Below the pieces are notes generated by a model. That model saw nothing but the letters and a program-made list of their open reading frames with translations. It was not told where the DNA came from and did not search any database. A DNA stretch of 64,000 nucleotides from Nocardia sp. CC227C. GTDB lineage: Bacteria > Actinomycetota > Actinomycetes > Mycobacteriales > Mycobacteriaceae. The translations under genes were made by a program, and so were the position numbers. Below, piece by piece: positions 51,223-59,433 of the stretch; within the stretch, counting starts at the first letter, position 1; each line of letters opens with the position of its first letter. The DNA lies in assembly GCF_030767025.1 (NCBI RefSeq), contig NZ_JASITE010000001.1:678234-742233 (forward strand), read 5' to 3'.

Positions 51223-52905
51223 TCACCAATTCGTGAGTACCAGATGGTTGACGAGCAGTGCACCGACCGCCTGCACGGCCAGCCACGCCCGCACATCCCG
51301 CCGCGGCAGCAGCGCGGTCCCCGCGATCACCCACAGCCCGAACGGCAGCCAGATCCGTTCCGTCTCGGCCTTGCTCAGCCCGCTGAGATCGGCCAGCAGC
51401 AACGCCGCCAACCCCGCGGCCGCCATGAGCGCCGCCGGATCGACCATCGCCCGCCATCGCAGCAGCCCCGACAGCGCACCGCCGAGCACGGCCGCCGGTC
51501 GTCTGCGGGTAGCGGAGCCGTCTCGCTTCGCCGCCGGGCGCTCGTCCGCGGCGGCCGACCATGACGCCGCCCGGCGGAGACTCGCCGTCGATGCGCTCGG
51601 CGGCTGCGCCGCGGTGTTCGGTTGCGGTGCGGCGGCGTTCGCCGCGCTCGAACGCGGTGTCGCGGCGATCGCCTCCGGCACGGGATCGGCAGCGGGAGCC
51701 CCATCGTCGTGCCGGTGCGGCCCCGACGGGGACATCTCCGCGCCGTCGGCCTGTTTCGCGGAGGCTTCCGCCGTTCGCCACAGCGCGGACGGACGGAGTT
51801 CGCGGGCGACCCGGTGCAGAGCGGCCACCGAGGCCAGCCCGACCGCGCACACCGTGGCCGCGAGATTGCCCCAGACCCAGTACGAGTACGGCCGCTCGCT
51901 GGCGATGCCCTGGTAGTACCGCTCCACCACCAGGTGGTAACCGTCGAACCACCAGAACCCGGCCGCCGTGAACGCGCCCACCACCAGCAGCATGCCGACC
52001 ACCACCGGGAGCACGGGTCGCAGCCCGCGCGCCGCGAGCACCGCCAGGGCGGGCACCGCCATCAGCACCAGGCCGTAGCTGAGGTAGAGCCCGAAGCCGA
52101 ACAGCAGCCCGGATCCCACCGCGGCCGGCACCCACCGCGCACCGCGCCGGGTCGCGACCGCCAGCAGCGCCACCGCCCACGCGGTGACCCCCGCGAACAG
52201 CGCGTCCGCGGACACCGCCAGCCAGACGGCCGCCGGGGCGAGTGCCAGGAACGGCGCCGCGGCGCGGGCGCGCCACTCCGCGCCGAGCGCCCGCAGCGTG
52301 ACCAGGATGGCCACGGCCGCACCACAACCGGCCAGCACGCACAGCAGCCCGGCCCAGCCGCCGCCGCTCAGTCCGAGACGGTCCAGCAGGACGAAGACGA
52401 GCAGCGCCCCCGGCGGATGTCCGGAGACGTGGGTGGTCCAGGAGTCGGGCTGGAAATCCAGGATGCGCGCGGAGAATCCGCGCAGCATGGCCGCGATATC
52501 GGTGACCCCGCCGACCTCGTGCAGGTACTCGTCGCGGCTGGTGAGGCGTCCCGCGAAGCCGCGCTGCCAGCCGTCCACCAGGGCGAGCGCACCGGCCCAC
52601 GCGATCGCGGTCAGCCAGGTGGCGGCCAGCAGCCGCCGCCAGGACAGGCGTTCGGCGAGGCCGGGGCCGTACACGAGCACCAGCACCGCGATGGCGATGA
52701 CCGGACCGGTGCCCCAGCCGATATGCGGCAGCCATTCGCCGAACAGTGGCGCGGCTCCGGCGTACAACCGATCCCGCCATTGTTTGCCCATGATTCGCGG
52801 GACGATGATGGCCGCGGCCACCAGGGCGGCCGCGGCCAGGGCCCAGCCGAGATCGGCCCGGCGCGTCGGGTGCCGGGCAGCAGCGATGACGACAGTCTTC
52901 CGCAC
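51223..52905 (-). CDS. Multi-pass membrane protein, GT-C/mannosyltransferase-like
   Basis: A 560-residue membrane protein with about 11-12 helices. The first extracytoplasmic loop has SRDEYLHEVGGV, and a later loop reads TTHVSGHPPGALLVF; both resemble donor-binding loops of GT-C enzymes. A hydrophilic insert of roughly 90 residues (about 380-470; Ala/Pro/Arg-rich) separates the last helices from the rest and is probably disordered cytoplasmic sequence. Function is not established. It heads the operon with the two-component system and is divergent from a GT2 gene. Confidence 0.8.
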   Translation of the reverse strand: MRKTVVIAAARHPTRRADLGWALAAAALVAAAIIVPRIMGKQWRDRLYAGAAPLFGEWLPHIGWGTGPVIAIAVLVLVYGPGLAERLSWRRLLAATWLTAIAWAGALALVDGWQRGFAGRLTSRDEYLHEVGGVTDIAAMLRGFSARILDFQPDSWTTHVSGHPPGALLVFVLLDRLGLSGGGWAGLLCVLAGCGAAVAILVTLRALGAEWRARAAAPFLALAPAAVWLAVSADALFAGVTAWAVALLAVATRRGARWVPAAVGSGLLFGFGLYLSYGLVLMAVPALAVLAARGLRPVLPVVVGMLLVVGAFTAAGFWWFDGYHLVVERYYQGIASERPYSYWVWGNLAATVCAVGLASVAALHRVARELRPSALWRTAEASAKQADGAEMSPSGPHRHDDGAPAADPVPEAIAATPRSSAANAAAPQPNTAAQPPSASTASLRRAASWSAAADERPAAKRDGSATRRRPAAVLGGALSGLLRWRAMVDPAALMAAAGLAALLLADLSGLSKAETERIWLPFGLWVIAGTALLPRRDVRAWLAVQAVGALLVNHLVLTNW

Positions 52906-53029
52906 GCACCCACCCTAGGCCGCCAACCGTCCGGCAACCGTTTGATCTGGGCATCCGCACAGGTCTCGTCATACTTTCGTCATCGGTGTGTTGGGGTTCA
53001 TCCGGCCCGCGCGGGCCTACGGTCTAGGC

Positions 53030-53695
53030 GTGACCGAATCGAACGAGGAATCCTGCGTCACGGTGGTGATTCCGTGTCGCGATGAAGCCGGTGCGCTACC
53101 CGGCGTACTGTCGGCAATCCCCGCGGGCTATCGGGTGATCGTGGTGGACAACGGTTCCACCGACGACACCGCCGCGGTCGCCCGCACCGCCGGGGCCACC
53201 GTCGTCACCGAATCCGTCCCCGGCTACGGCAGCGCCGTGCACGCCGGGGTGCGGTCCGCCCGCACCGATATCGTCGCCGTCCTCGACGGCGACGGCTCCA
53301 TGGACCCCCGCGAGCTGTCCACGCTGGTAGCCGAATTGGCACCCGAGGTCGACATGGTCGTCGGCCGCCGCCGCCCCGCCGCCCGCGGCGCCTGGCCCTG
53401 GCACGCCCGCCTGGGCAATGTGCTGGTGGCCGCCCGCCTGCGCCACCGCTACGGCCTGCCGGTCCACGACGTGGCGGCCATGCGCGTCGCCCGCCGCGAC
53501 CGACTGCTCGCCCTCGGCCCGCTGCACCCGCGCTCCGGTTACCCGCTGGCACTGCTGGTGGCCGCGGCCGGAGCGGGCTGGTCGCTCATCGAACGCGATA
53601 TCACCTACCGCCCCCGCACCCACGGCGTCTCGAAGGTCTCCGGCTCGGTGCGCGGGACCCTGCGCGCCATCCGCGATTTCTGGAGCGTCCGATGA
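53030..53695 (+). CDS. Family 2 glycosyltransferase (short, soluble)
   Basis: A 221-residue GT-A glycosyltransferase without membrane helices: CVTVVIPCRDEAGALPGVLS, VVDNGSTDDTA, and the DXD-like VAVLDGDGSMDP. It ends soon after the catalytic domain (YRPRTHGVSKVSGSVRGTLR, an RxxS region common in Dpm1-like enzymes). TACGGT ends six bases before the GTG, so it is likely leaderless. It heads a plus-strand run with a TIGR04282-type protein and a molybdopterin oxidoreductase. Confidence 0.9.
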   Translation: MTESNEESCVTVVIPCRDEAGALPGVLSAIPAGYRVIVVDNGSTDDTAAVARTAGATVVTESVPGYGSAVHAGVRSARTDIVAVLDGDGSMDPRELSTLVAELAPEVDMVVGRRRPAARGAWPWHARLGNVLVAARLRHRYGLPVHDVAAMRVARRDRLLALGPLHPRSGYPLALLVAAAGAGWSLIERDITYRPRTHGVSKVSGSVRGTLRAIRDFWSVR

Positions 53696-53897
53696 CACCA
53701 CTCGCACCGCTGTCGCCACGCACTCTGTCGCTCCCGCCGCGCGGTCCGAGGCTCTCGCGACACGCGCGCCCACAGTCGCCGCACGGCCCCGTGCTCCGGG
53801 CGGGCAGTCCGACGCGCAGACGGCGGCTCGCACGCCGCACGCTGCCACTCGCGCCCTGTGGCGCGCTGCCCGCATTCCACGGCCGCAGGAGGACTCG
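53696..53897. other. Unexplained 202-base gap within an operon
   Basis: The gap is unusual because neighbouring genes in this run overlap by four bases. An ATG overlapping the glycosyltransferase stop (53692) opens a 69-codon frame of Pro/Arg/Ser-rich low-complexity sequence that I cannot link to any family. From memory, related clusters have a methyltransferase gene in the run, so this may be the scar of a lost gene. CAGGAGGA near 53887 serves the next gene. Confidence 0.4.
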
Positions 53898-54596
53898 ATG
53901 ACCGCACCGACCGCCGGACCACTGCCCGCCACTCTGCTCGTGGTGGCGAAGGCCCCCATCGCGGGATTCGCCAAAACCCGTCTCACCCCGCCGCTCACGC
54001 CGCGTGAGGGCGCGCGACTGGCCGCCGCCGCCCTGCTGGACACCCTCGACGCCATGCGCGCCGCCCCCGTCCGGCACCGGGTGGTCGCGTGGACGGGAGA
54101 CCTGACGGCGGCCGAGGCGGCCGACGACATCGGCCGCGCGCTGGCCGATGTCACCGTGGTACCGCAGCGCGGCGACGGTTTCGCCGAACGCCTGGCGCAC
54201 GCCCACGCCGACGCGGCTTGCTTCGGCCTGCCCATCGTGCAGATCGGCATGGACACCCCGCAGGTCACCCCGGAACTGCTCACCGGCGCGGCGGCCCAGC
54301 TCACCGGTCCCGCCGACGCGGTCTTCGGCCCCGCCGCCGACGGCGGCTGGTGGGCGCTGGGCTGGACCGACCCGTGGGCCGCCCCCGCCCTCGCCGAGGT
54401 GCCCATGTCCACCCCCCGCACCGGCGAGCTGACCCGAGACATGCTGCACCGCAGCCACTACCGCGTCCACGAACTGCCCGTGCTGAACGATGTCGACACC
54501 TACGCCGACGCCCTCCAGGTCGCGGCCGGAGCACACGGCCGCTTCGCCACGGCCATGCGCCACCACCGCGCGGTCCACCCGGAACTCGTCCCATGA
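53898..54596 (+). CDS. TIGR04282 / DUF2064 family glycosyltransferase-like protein
   Basis: A 232-residue GT-A-like protein. TLLVVAKAPIAGFAKTRLTPPL is the family signature, and QIGMDTPQV and FGPAADGGWWALG complete it. Members are annotated as arsenosugar glycosyltransferases or are linked to cofactor guanylyltransferase-like folds; a precise reaction is unproven here. An AGGAGGA ribosome-binding sequence precedes the ATG. The stop overlaps the oxidoreductase start (ATGA). Confidence 0.88.
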   Translation: MTAPTAGPLPATLLVVAKAPIAGFAKTRLTPPLTPREGARLAAAALLDTLDAMRAAPVRHRVVAWTGDLTAAEAADDIGRALADVTVVPQRGDGFAERLAHAHADAACFGLPIVQIGMDTPQVTPELLTGAAAQLTGPADAVFGPAADGGWWALGWTDPWAAPALAEVPMSTPRTGELTRDMLHRSHYRVHELPVLNDVDTYADALQVAAGAHGRFATAMRHHRAVHPELVP

Positions 54597-55984
54597 CCAC
54601 CCCGGAACCACCGGACGATCCGGCACCCGACATCCCGGCACCCGACATCGCCCCGCACGCGTCCGAAACGACCGCGCCGCCTGCCGCGGCGCAGCCGCCG
54701 CCGAGTGGCGCGGCCACCGGTGCGCGTCCAGCCGCGGCGACACCGCCGGGCGTTGGCGATGCCGCGGGTGCCGCGGCGTCGGCTGCCGGTGCGGGCGTGG
54801 GGGACAGCGCGTCCGCCGGTTCGGCGGTGCCGAGCACGGTCGCGGGCGGGCGGGGGACGCTGCTGCCCGCCGCCATCGCGCGCCGGGTGTCGCCCGCGCG
54901 CGGACCGGAGGTGGCCGCGCGGGTCGGAATCGCCCTGGGCGCGGCGATACTCGTCTGCTTCGCCACCGGCCTGCTGAGCCACTGGATCCAGCATCCGCCG
55001 CAGTGGTTCGCCTGGCCCGCGTATCCGGTCTGGCTCTACCGCGTCACCCAGGGCACCCACGTCGTATCCGGCGTCGTCGCCATTCCGCTGCTGCTGGTCA
55101 AGCTCTGGTCGGTGTATCCGCGCCTGTTCGCCCGCCCGCTGCTGGGCGATCCGGTGCGCGCCCTGGAGCGGGTGTCGATCGCGGTGCTGGTGGGTTCGGT
55201 GATCTTCCAGCTCGTCACCGGGTTGTTCAATACCGCGCAGAACTACCCGTGGCGGTTCTTCTTCACCACCACGCATTACGCCATGGCCTATATCGCCGTC
55301 GGCGCGCTCACCGTGCACCTGGCGGTGAAGCTGCCGGTGATCCGAACGGCCCTGCGTCGACCCGCCGACAGCGAAAACGCGGCGGGCCACGGGATCTCAC
55401 GTCGGACACTGCTGGGTACGGCCGCCGTCGCCGCACTGGTGGCGGGTCTGTCGACGGCGGGCCAGACGGTCCCGTACCTGCGCCGCATCGCCGTCCTCGC
55501 CCCGCGCAGCGGTCAAGGCCCCCAAGGAGTTCCGATCAATCGCACCGCCCTGGAGGCGGGCGTGGAGCAGCGCGCCACCGCGGCCGACTACACCCTCACC
55601 GTCGCTGTCGGCGACCGCCGCCGCACCTTCACCCGGGCCGAACTGGCGGGGCTGCCGCAGCATGACGCCGACCTCCCCATCACATGCGTGGAGGGCTGGA
55701 GCGCCACCGCCCGCTGGTCCGGGGTGCGCCTGCGCGACCTGCTCGCCGCGGTCGGCGAATACCGCGGCGGCGGTGTGCGATTCACCTCGCTGGAGGACAG
55801 CGGCATCTACCGCGTCTCGGTGCTGCCGCGCCCGCACGTCATCGCCGCCGACACCCTCGTCGCCCTCCGCATCGGCGGTGCCGACCTGAACCTCGACCAC
55901 GGCTACCCGTGCCGCCTCATCGCCCCCAACCGCCCCGGCGTCCTCCAGACCAAATGGCTGTCCCGCATCGAGGAGCTGCCGTGA
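54593..55984 (+). CDS. Molybdopterin-dependent oxidoreductase with N-terminal cytochrome b-like membrane domain
   Basis: A 463-residue fusion. Residues 1-110 are a Pro/Ala-rich disordered tail; about 110-260 hold four helices with histidines (THVVSGVVAIPLLLVKLW; FFFTTTHYAMAYIAVGAL) that could bind haem b; an RRTLLGTAAVAALVAG segment follows, and the rest is a sulfite-oxidase-fold molybdopterin domain. The molybdenum-ligand cysteine is in LPITCVEGWSATARWSGVRL. It would pass electrons between the membrane domain and an extracytoplasmic molybdenum site; the substrate is unknown. It overlaps both neighbours by four bases. Confidence 0.9.
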   Translation: MTTPEPPDDPAPDIPAPDIAPHASETTAPPAAAQPPPSGAATGARPAAATPPGVGDAAGAAASAAGAGVGDSASAGSAVPSTVAGGRGTLLPAAIARRVSPARGPEVAARVGIALGAAILVCFATGLLSHWIQHPPQWFAWPAYPVWLYRVTQGTHVVSGVVAIPLLLVKLWSVYPRLFARPLLGDPVRALERVSIAVLVGSVIFQLVTGLFNTAQNYPWRFFFTTTHYAMAYIAVGALTVHLAVKLPVIRTALRRPADSENAAGHGISRRTLLGTAAVAALVAGLSTAGQTVPYLRRIAVLAPRSGQGPQGVPINRTALEAGVEQRATAADYTLTVAVGDRRRTFTRAELAGLPQHDADLPITCVEGWSATARWSGVRLRDLLAAVGEYRGGGVRFTSLEDSGIYRVSVLPRPHVIAADTLVALRIGGADLNLDHGYPCRLIAPNRPGVLQTKWLSRIEELP

Positions 55985-56406
55985 CCGCGATCCGCGTCCT
56001 GCTCGTGCTGCTCGGCCTGTGGCTGGCGGCGCTGGGCATCACCGATCTGCTGGCGATGAGCCGCACCGACCTCATCTCGATCGTATTCTGGTTCGCGGGC
56101 GGCATTCTCGTCCACGACGCGGTCTTCGCACCCCTGTGCGCGGTCATCGGCACCACGGCCCGCCGGGTGCTGCCGCCGCGTGCCTGGGCTCCGGCCGCGT
56201 GTGGTGCGGTCGCCACCGTCACCCTGCTGCTCATCGCCGTACCGGTACTCGCACCCGGCGGCGCCAATGCCGACAATCCCACCATTCGCGATCGGCCCTA
56301 TCTGCTCGGGCTGAGCCTAGCGCTCGTCACGGTCTGGACCCTGGTCGCCCTGGCCACGGTCGCCGTCCACCGCGGCCGCGCGCACCGCGGCACTCTCGAA
56401 AGGTAG
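55981..56406 (+). CDS. Small membrane protein, 141 residues
   Basis: A 141-residue protein with four hydrophobic helices (IRVLLVLLGLWLAALGITDL; SIVFWFAGGILVHDAVFAPL; CGAVATVTLLLIAVPVLAPG; LGLSLALVTVWTLVALATVA). No family is recognised. Its GTG overlaps the oxidoreductase stop by four bases, so it is probably produced with that enzyme and may be its membrane partner or assembly factor. Confidence 0.75.
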   Translation: MTAIRVLLVLLGLWLAALGITDLLAMSRTDLISIVFWFAGGILVHDAVFAPLCAVIGTTARRVLPPRAWAPAACGAVATVTLLLIAVPVLAPGGANADNPTIRDRPYLLGLSLALVTVWTLVALATVAVHRGRAHRGTLER

Positions 56407-56412
56407 CCAGCC

Positions 56413-56571
56413 GTGCCCGACTACAGCGACCTGCGCGCCCTGTTCATCGACCGCACGCTGAAGCGGGCCCCGGAACGCGGCAACACCCAGGGGCTCGTCG
56501 ACCTGCCGGCGCACATCGTGGACGCCCACACTCCGGTGCTCGCGGGCCCGATCTGGTTGGGCGACCGCTGA
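56413..56571 (+). pseudogene. Gutted NADPH-dependent FMN reductase/flavodoxin-family gene
   Basis: A 52-codon frame from GTG reads MPDYSDLRALFIDRTLKRAP, then ERGNTQGLVDL, then HIVDAHTPVLAGPIWLGDR and a stop. The N-terminus and the AGPIWLGD flavin-binding motif match flavodoxin-like reductases of actinomycetes, but the normal stretch of about 50 residues between them and the whole C-terminal half are missing. An in-frame internal deletion plus truncation is the simplest explanation. The assignment rests on recall of homologous starts. Confidence 0.65.
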
Positions 56572-56586
56572 GCGTCACCGCTTCCG

Positions 56587-58107
56587 TCAGTGGTCGCCGT
56601 GATGTGCCGGCGTCCCGGCGGACCCACCCGGGTCGACCACCACGAACTGCCCCATCATGCCCAGATCCTCGTGCCAGAGCAGATGGCAGTGGTACATGTA
56701 GGGCGTGTCCGGATCGGCGGGACCGTCGAATCGCAGAGCGAGCCGCACGGTCGCGCCCGGTGCGATGTACACGGTATCCTTCGGCCCGCGCAGGGCGGCT
56801 GGCGGTGGTGAACCGTCCACCGCGAGGACCCGGAACTGCACATCGTGCACATGGAAGTTGTGTGGCATGCCGTCCGCATTGCGGACCGTCCAGATCTCGG
56901 TGGTGCCCCGGGTGACGGTCTCGTCGATGCGGTTCATATCCATGGGCTGGCCGTTGATCTGGGCGAAGCGGATGTCGAAGGTGCGCTCCCGCACGGCGTT
57001 CGAGCCGTCGGGTGTCTGCGCGGACACCAGCGCGGCGGGCACATCGGGTGCGGGGCGCAGGGTTTCGGCGGCTCGCAATTCGAGGATGTCGAAGCGATCG
57101 TCGCCACCGGCGAAGCGCTGGCCGAAAAAGTCCAACCCGGCGTCGAGCGGATGTCCCCGCAGCACCAGCCGCTCACCGGGCCGCATCCGCACCACGATCT
57201 CGGCACGCTCCGCCGGGGACAGTTGGACGCGGTCCAGTTCGATCGGCTGTTCCAGCAGTCCGCCGTCGGTGCCGATCAGCGCGAACCGCCGGTCGTCGGC
57301 GAACCCGAAGTTGTAGATGCGAGCCGTGGAGGCATTGAGCAGCCGCAATCGGATCAGCTCGTCGCTCACTTCGCGATACGGCGACAGCGTGCCGTTGACC
57401 ATGATCCGGTCCCCGAGAAATCCGACATCCCGGAACATCTCGTGGGCCCCACTCAGCTCACCATCGCGAAAACGCACGTCCTGCACGATGATCGGCAGAT
57501 CGTTCACCCCGTAGTCGCGGGGCAGCGCCAACCCGTCGGCCGCGTCGTCATCGAGGATGAACATGCCCGCCAGTCCGCGCCGCACGTGGGATTCGGTCTC
57601 CCCGTGCGGATGCGGGTGGTACCAGAGTGTCGCCGCGGGCTGATCGACCAGCCAGTGCGGCGTCCACGTCTGCCCGGCCGCCACCGGCTGATGCGGTCCG
57701 CCGTCCATCACCGCGGGCAGGTGCATGCCGTGCCAATGCACCGACGACGTCTCCGGCAGCGAGTTGCGCACGGTCACCCGCACCTGCTCACCGCGCCGCG
57801 CCCGCAGCGTCGGACCGAGATGGTCGCCATTGAACCCCCAGGTCGGCGTGACCACGCCCGGTTCGAATTCCCGCTGTCCCGAACGCATCTCGAGCTCGAA
57901 CAGGCGCGTACCGTCGGCCTCCACCCGGGACGGCGCGAGCGGCGGTACCGCCAGTTCACGGTCGAACTCGACCGTCCCGACGGTGGAGATGTCCGCCGTC
58001 GAGTACATCCAGGCGAATCCGCCCGCGAGCGTGAGGATGCCGACCACCAGCACGGCGGCAGCGCCGACGAATAGCCGCAGCATGCGCGACCTGCGTATCG
58101 ATGACAT
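56587..58107 (-). CDS. Multicopper oxidase (CueO/laccase-like), exported or membrane-anchored
   Basis: A 506-residue oxidase with all copper motifs: HWHG, WYHPHPHG, HNFHVHDVQF and YHCHLLWHEDLGMMGQF, giving type 1, 2 and 3 centres; the Met after the last His matches the type 1 axial ligand. An N-terminal helix (MLRLFVGAAAVLVVGILTLA) follows basic residues and is a signal or anchor. Such enzymes oxidise Cu(I), Fe(II) or phenols outside the cell and often protect against copper. The C-terminus ends AHHGDH, a possible metal-binding tail. It is convergent with the flavin reductase remnant. Confidence 0.94.
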   Translation of the reverse strand: MSSIRRSRMLRLFVGAAAVLVVGILTLAGGFAWMYSTADISTVGTVEFDRELAVPPLAPSRVEADGTRLFELEMRSGQREFEPGVVTPTWGFNGDHLGPTLRARRGEQVRVTVRNSLPETSSVHWHGMHLPAVMDGGPHQPVAAGQTWTPHWLVDQPAATLWYHPHPHGETESHVRRGLAGMFILDDDAADGLALPRDYGVNDLPIIVQDVRFRDGELSGAHEMFRDVGFLGDRIMVNGTLSPYREVSDELIRLRLLNASTARIYNFGFADDRRFALIGTDGGLLEQPIELDRVQLSPAERAEIVVRMRPGERLVLRGHPLDAGLDFFGQRFAGGDDRFDILELRAAETLRPAPDVPAALVSAQTPDGSNAVRERTFDIRFAQINGQPMDMNRIDETVTRGTTEIWTVRNADGMPHNFHVHDVQFRVLAVDGSPPPAALRGPKDTVYIAPGATVRLALRFDGPADPDTPYMYHCHLLWHEDLGMMGQFVVVDPGGSAGTPAHHGDH

Positions 58108-58490
58108 CCCTCGACGCTAGAAAACAGCAGGTCGAAGTCGCATCGGGCAAGGCCCGGAGATCGCCCCCGACTACACCCTGAATTCGCGCGCCACGCCGCG
58201 CGGTCACCGGGCGGCGCTGAGCCGATGAGCGACTGCCCGCCGCGGCGGCGAGCACAGTCGCTACTTGCCGTCCAGCCCCAGAAAGTAGTGCAACGCTTCA
58301 GCTTCCAACCTGCGGCGGGTGGACTATCGTCGGCCCTGGACGACTCTCGGGGGTGCCGGACAACCGGGCATCCCCCTTCCGCCGCACGCCACCGCGCGCA
58401 AGGCGTCGCGGCACGCGCGGTCGGTCGCCGATGCGGGGCGGCCGACCGCGCCCTCGCCCGATCCCGCCCTTCGATCCCACCCGGCTCCGC
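58108..58490. other. Intergenic region between DsbA-like and multicopper oxidase genes
   Basis: This 383-base gap has no gene I can support. On the minus strand, codons ending at 58261 read RRLEAEALHYFLGLDGK before a stop, with a stop codon upstream; this looks like the 3' scrap of a lost gene. An imperfect hairpin (GGGGGTGCC with GGCATCCCCC, about 58353-58377) may terminate the DsbA-like transcript. No copper-regulator site was recognised. Confidence 0.4.
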
Positions 58491-59210
58491 TCAATCCCGC
58501 TGCGGTACAGCACATCCGTCCGGACCGCAGGCATCCGCGCCGCCGAGCACCTCGAGTTCCGGTTCCCGCTCGCTCCACGCCCGCTCCAGCGCCTGCGCGA
58601 ACACCTCGGACGGCTGGGCGCCCGATACGCCGTAGGTGCGATCGAAGACGAAGAACGGCACACCGCGCGCGCCCAGCCGGGCCGCCTCGGCCTCGTCGGC
58701 GCGCACCGCCTCGGCGTACGCGTCCGGATCGGCGAGTACCGCACGCACCCGGTCCGCGTCGAATCCCGCACCCACCGCCACCGCCACCAAGCGCTCGGGA
58801 TCGCCGAACAGCGGCCGCGCATCCGCGAAATTGGCCTCGTACAGCGCGTCCAGCAGTGCTTCCTGCCGTCCCTGCGCGAGCGCGAAGTGCAGCAGCCGGT
58901 GCATGTCGAAGCTGTTGCCGAAATCGCGCCCCTCGGTTCGGTAGGTCAATCCCACCGCCTCGGCCTGTGCTCCGATACCGCGCTCATTGGCCGCGGCCTG
59001 CGCCTCGCTGATCCCGTACTTCTCCGCGATATGCGCAATCACCGCATCGCTGTGCCCCTTGTCCAGGGTGGGATCCAGTTCGAAGGACCGGTGCACCACC
59101 CGTACCTGGTCCCGATGCGGGAAGCCCTGCAGCGCCTCCTCGAACCGCCGCTTGCCCAGATAGCAGAACGGGCAGTTGATATCGGTCCAGACCTCGACCT
59201 GTACGGCCAT
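58491..59210 (-). CDS. DsbA family oxidoreductase (FrnE-like)
   Basis: A 239-residue thioredoxin-fold protein with the active site CPFC near the start (VEVWTDINCPFCYLGKRRFE) and the cis-proline segment GVPFFVFDRTYGVSGAQP. It has no signal peptide, as in cytoplasmic FrnE-type proteins. The end carries an extra cysteine pair (ACGPDGCAVP). It probably catalyses disulfide exchange or isomerisation. The ATG at 59210 is chosen; a GTG just ahead is possible. It is divergent from the sigma-factor gene, which fits the ECF41 habit of sitting near redox genes. Confidence 0.92.
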   Translation of the reverse strand: MAVQVEVWTDINCPFCYLGKRRFEEALQGFPHRDQVRVVHRSFELDPTLDKGHSDAVIAHIAEKYGISEAQAAANERGIGAQAEAVGLTYRTEGRDFGNSFDMHRLLHFALAQGRQEALLDALYEANFADARPLFGDPERLVAVAVGAGFDADRVRAVLADPDAYAEAVRADEAEAARLGARGVPFFVFDRTYGVSGAQPSEVFAQALERAWSEREPELEVLGGADACGPDGCAVPQRD

Positions 59211-59433
59211 CACACCTCATTCCAACGATTCGGCGCGGACGCCGATCACCGCCCGCGGGTGCCGCGGCACCGCTCAGGGTCAACCATGTGACCAGCGGGA
59301 ATGTTCCATGGCACGCGTCACCCCGGCACCCGCGCCCGCATCCCCGGGCGCAGTGGCGCAGGTCATATGGGCGGAACTGTCACGCAAGTACCCCCGGTCC
59401 GGTGAATCCGTGCAGGGGTGTGCGCGCCGGGTG

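Noticed and set aside
59378..59404. ECF41 autoregulated promoter (TGTCAC near 59378)
   Set aside because: The -35-like TGTCAC is present but the expected CGTC about 16 bases later is not.
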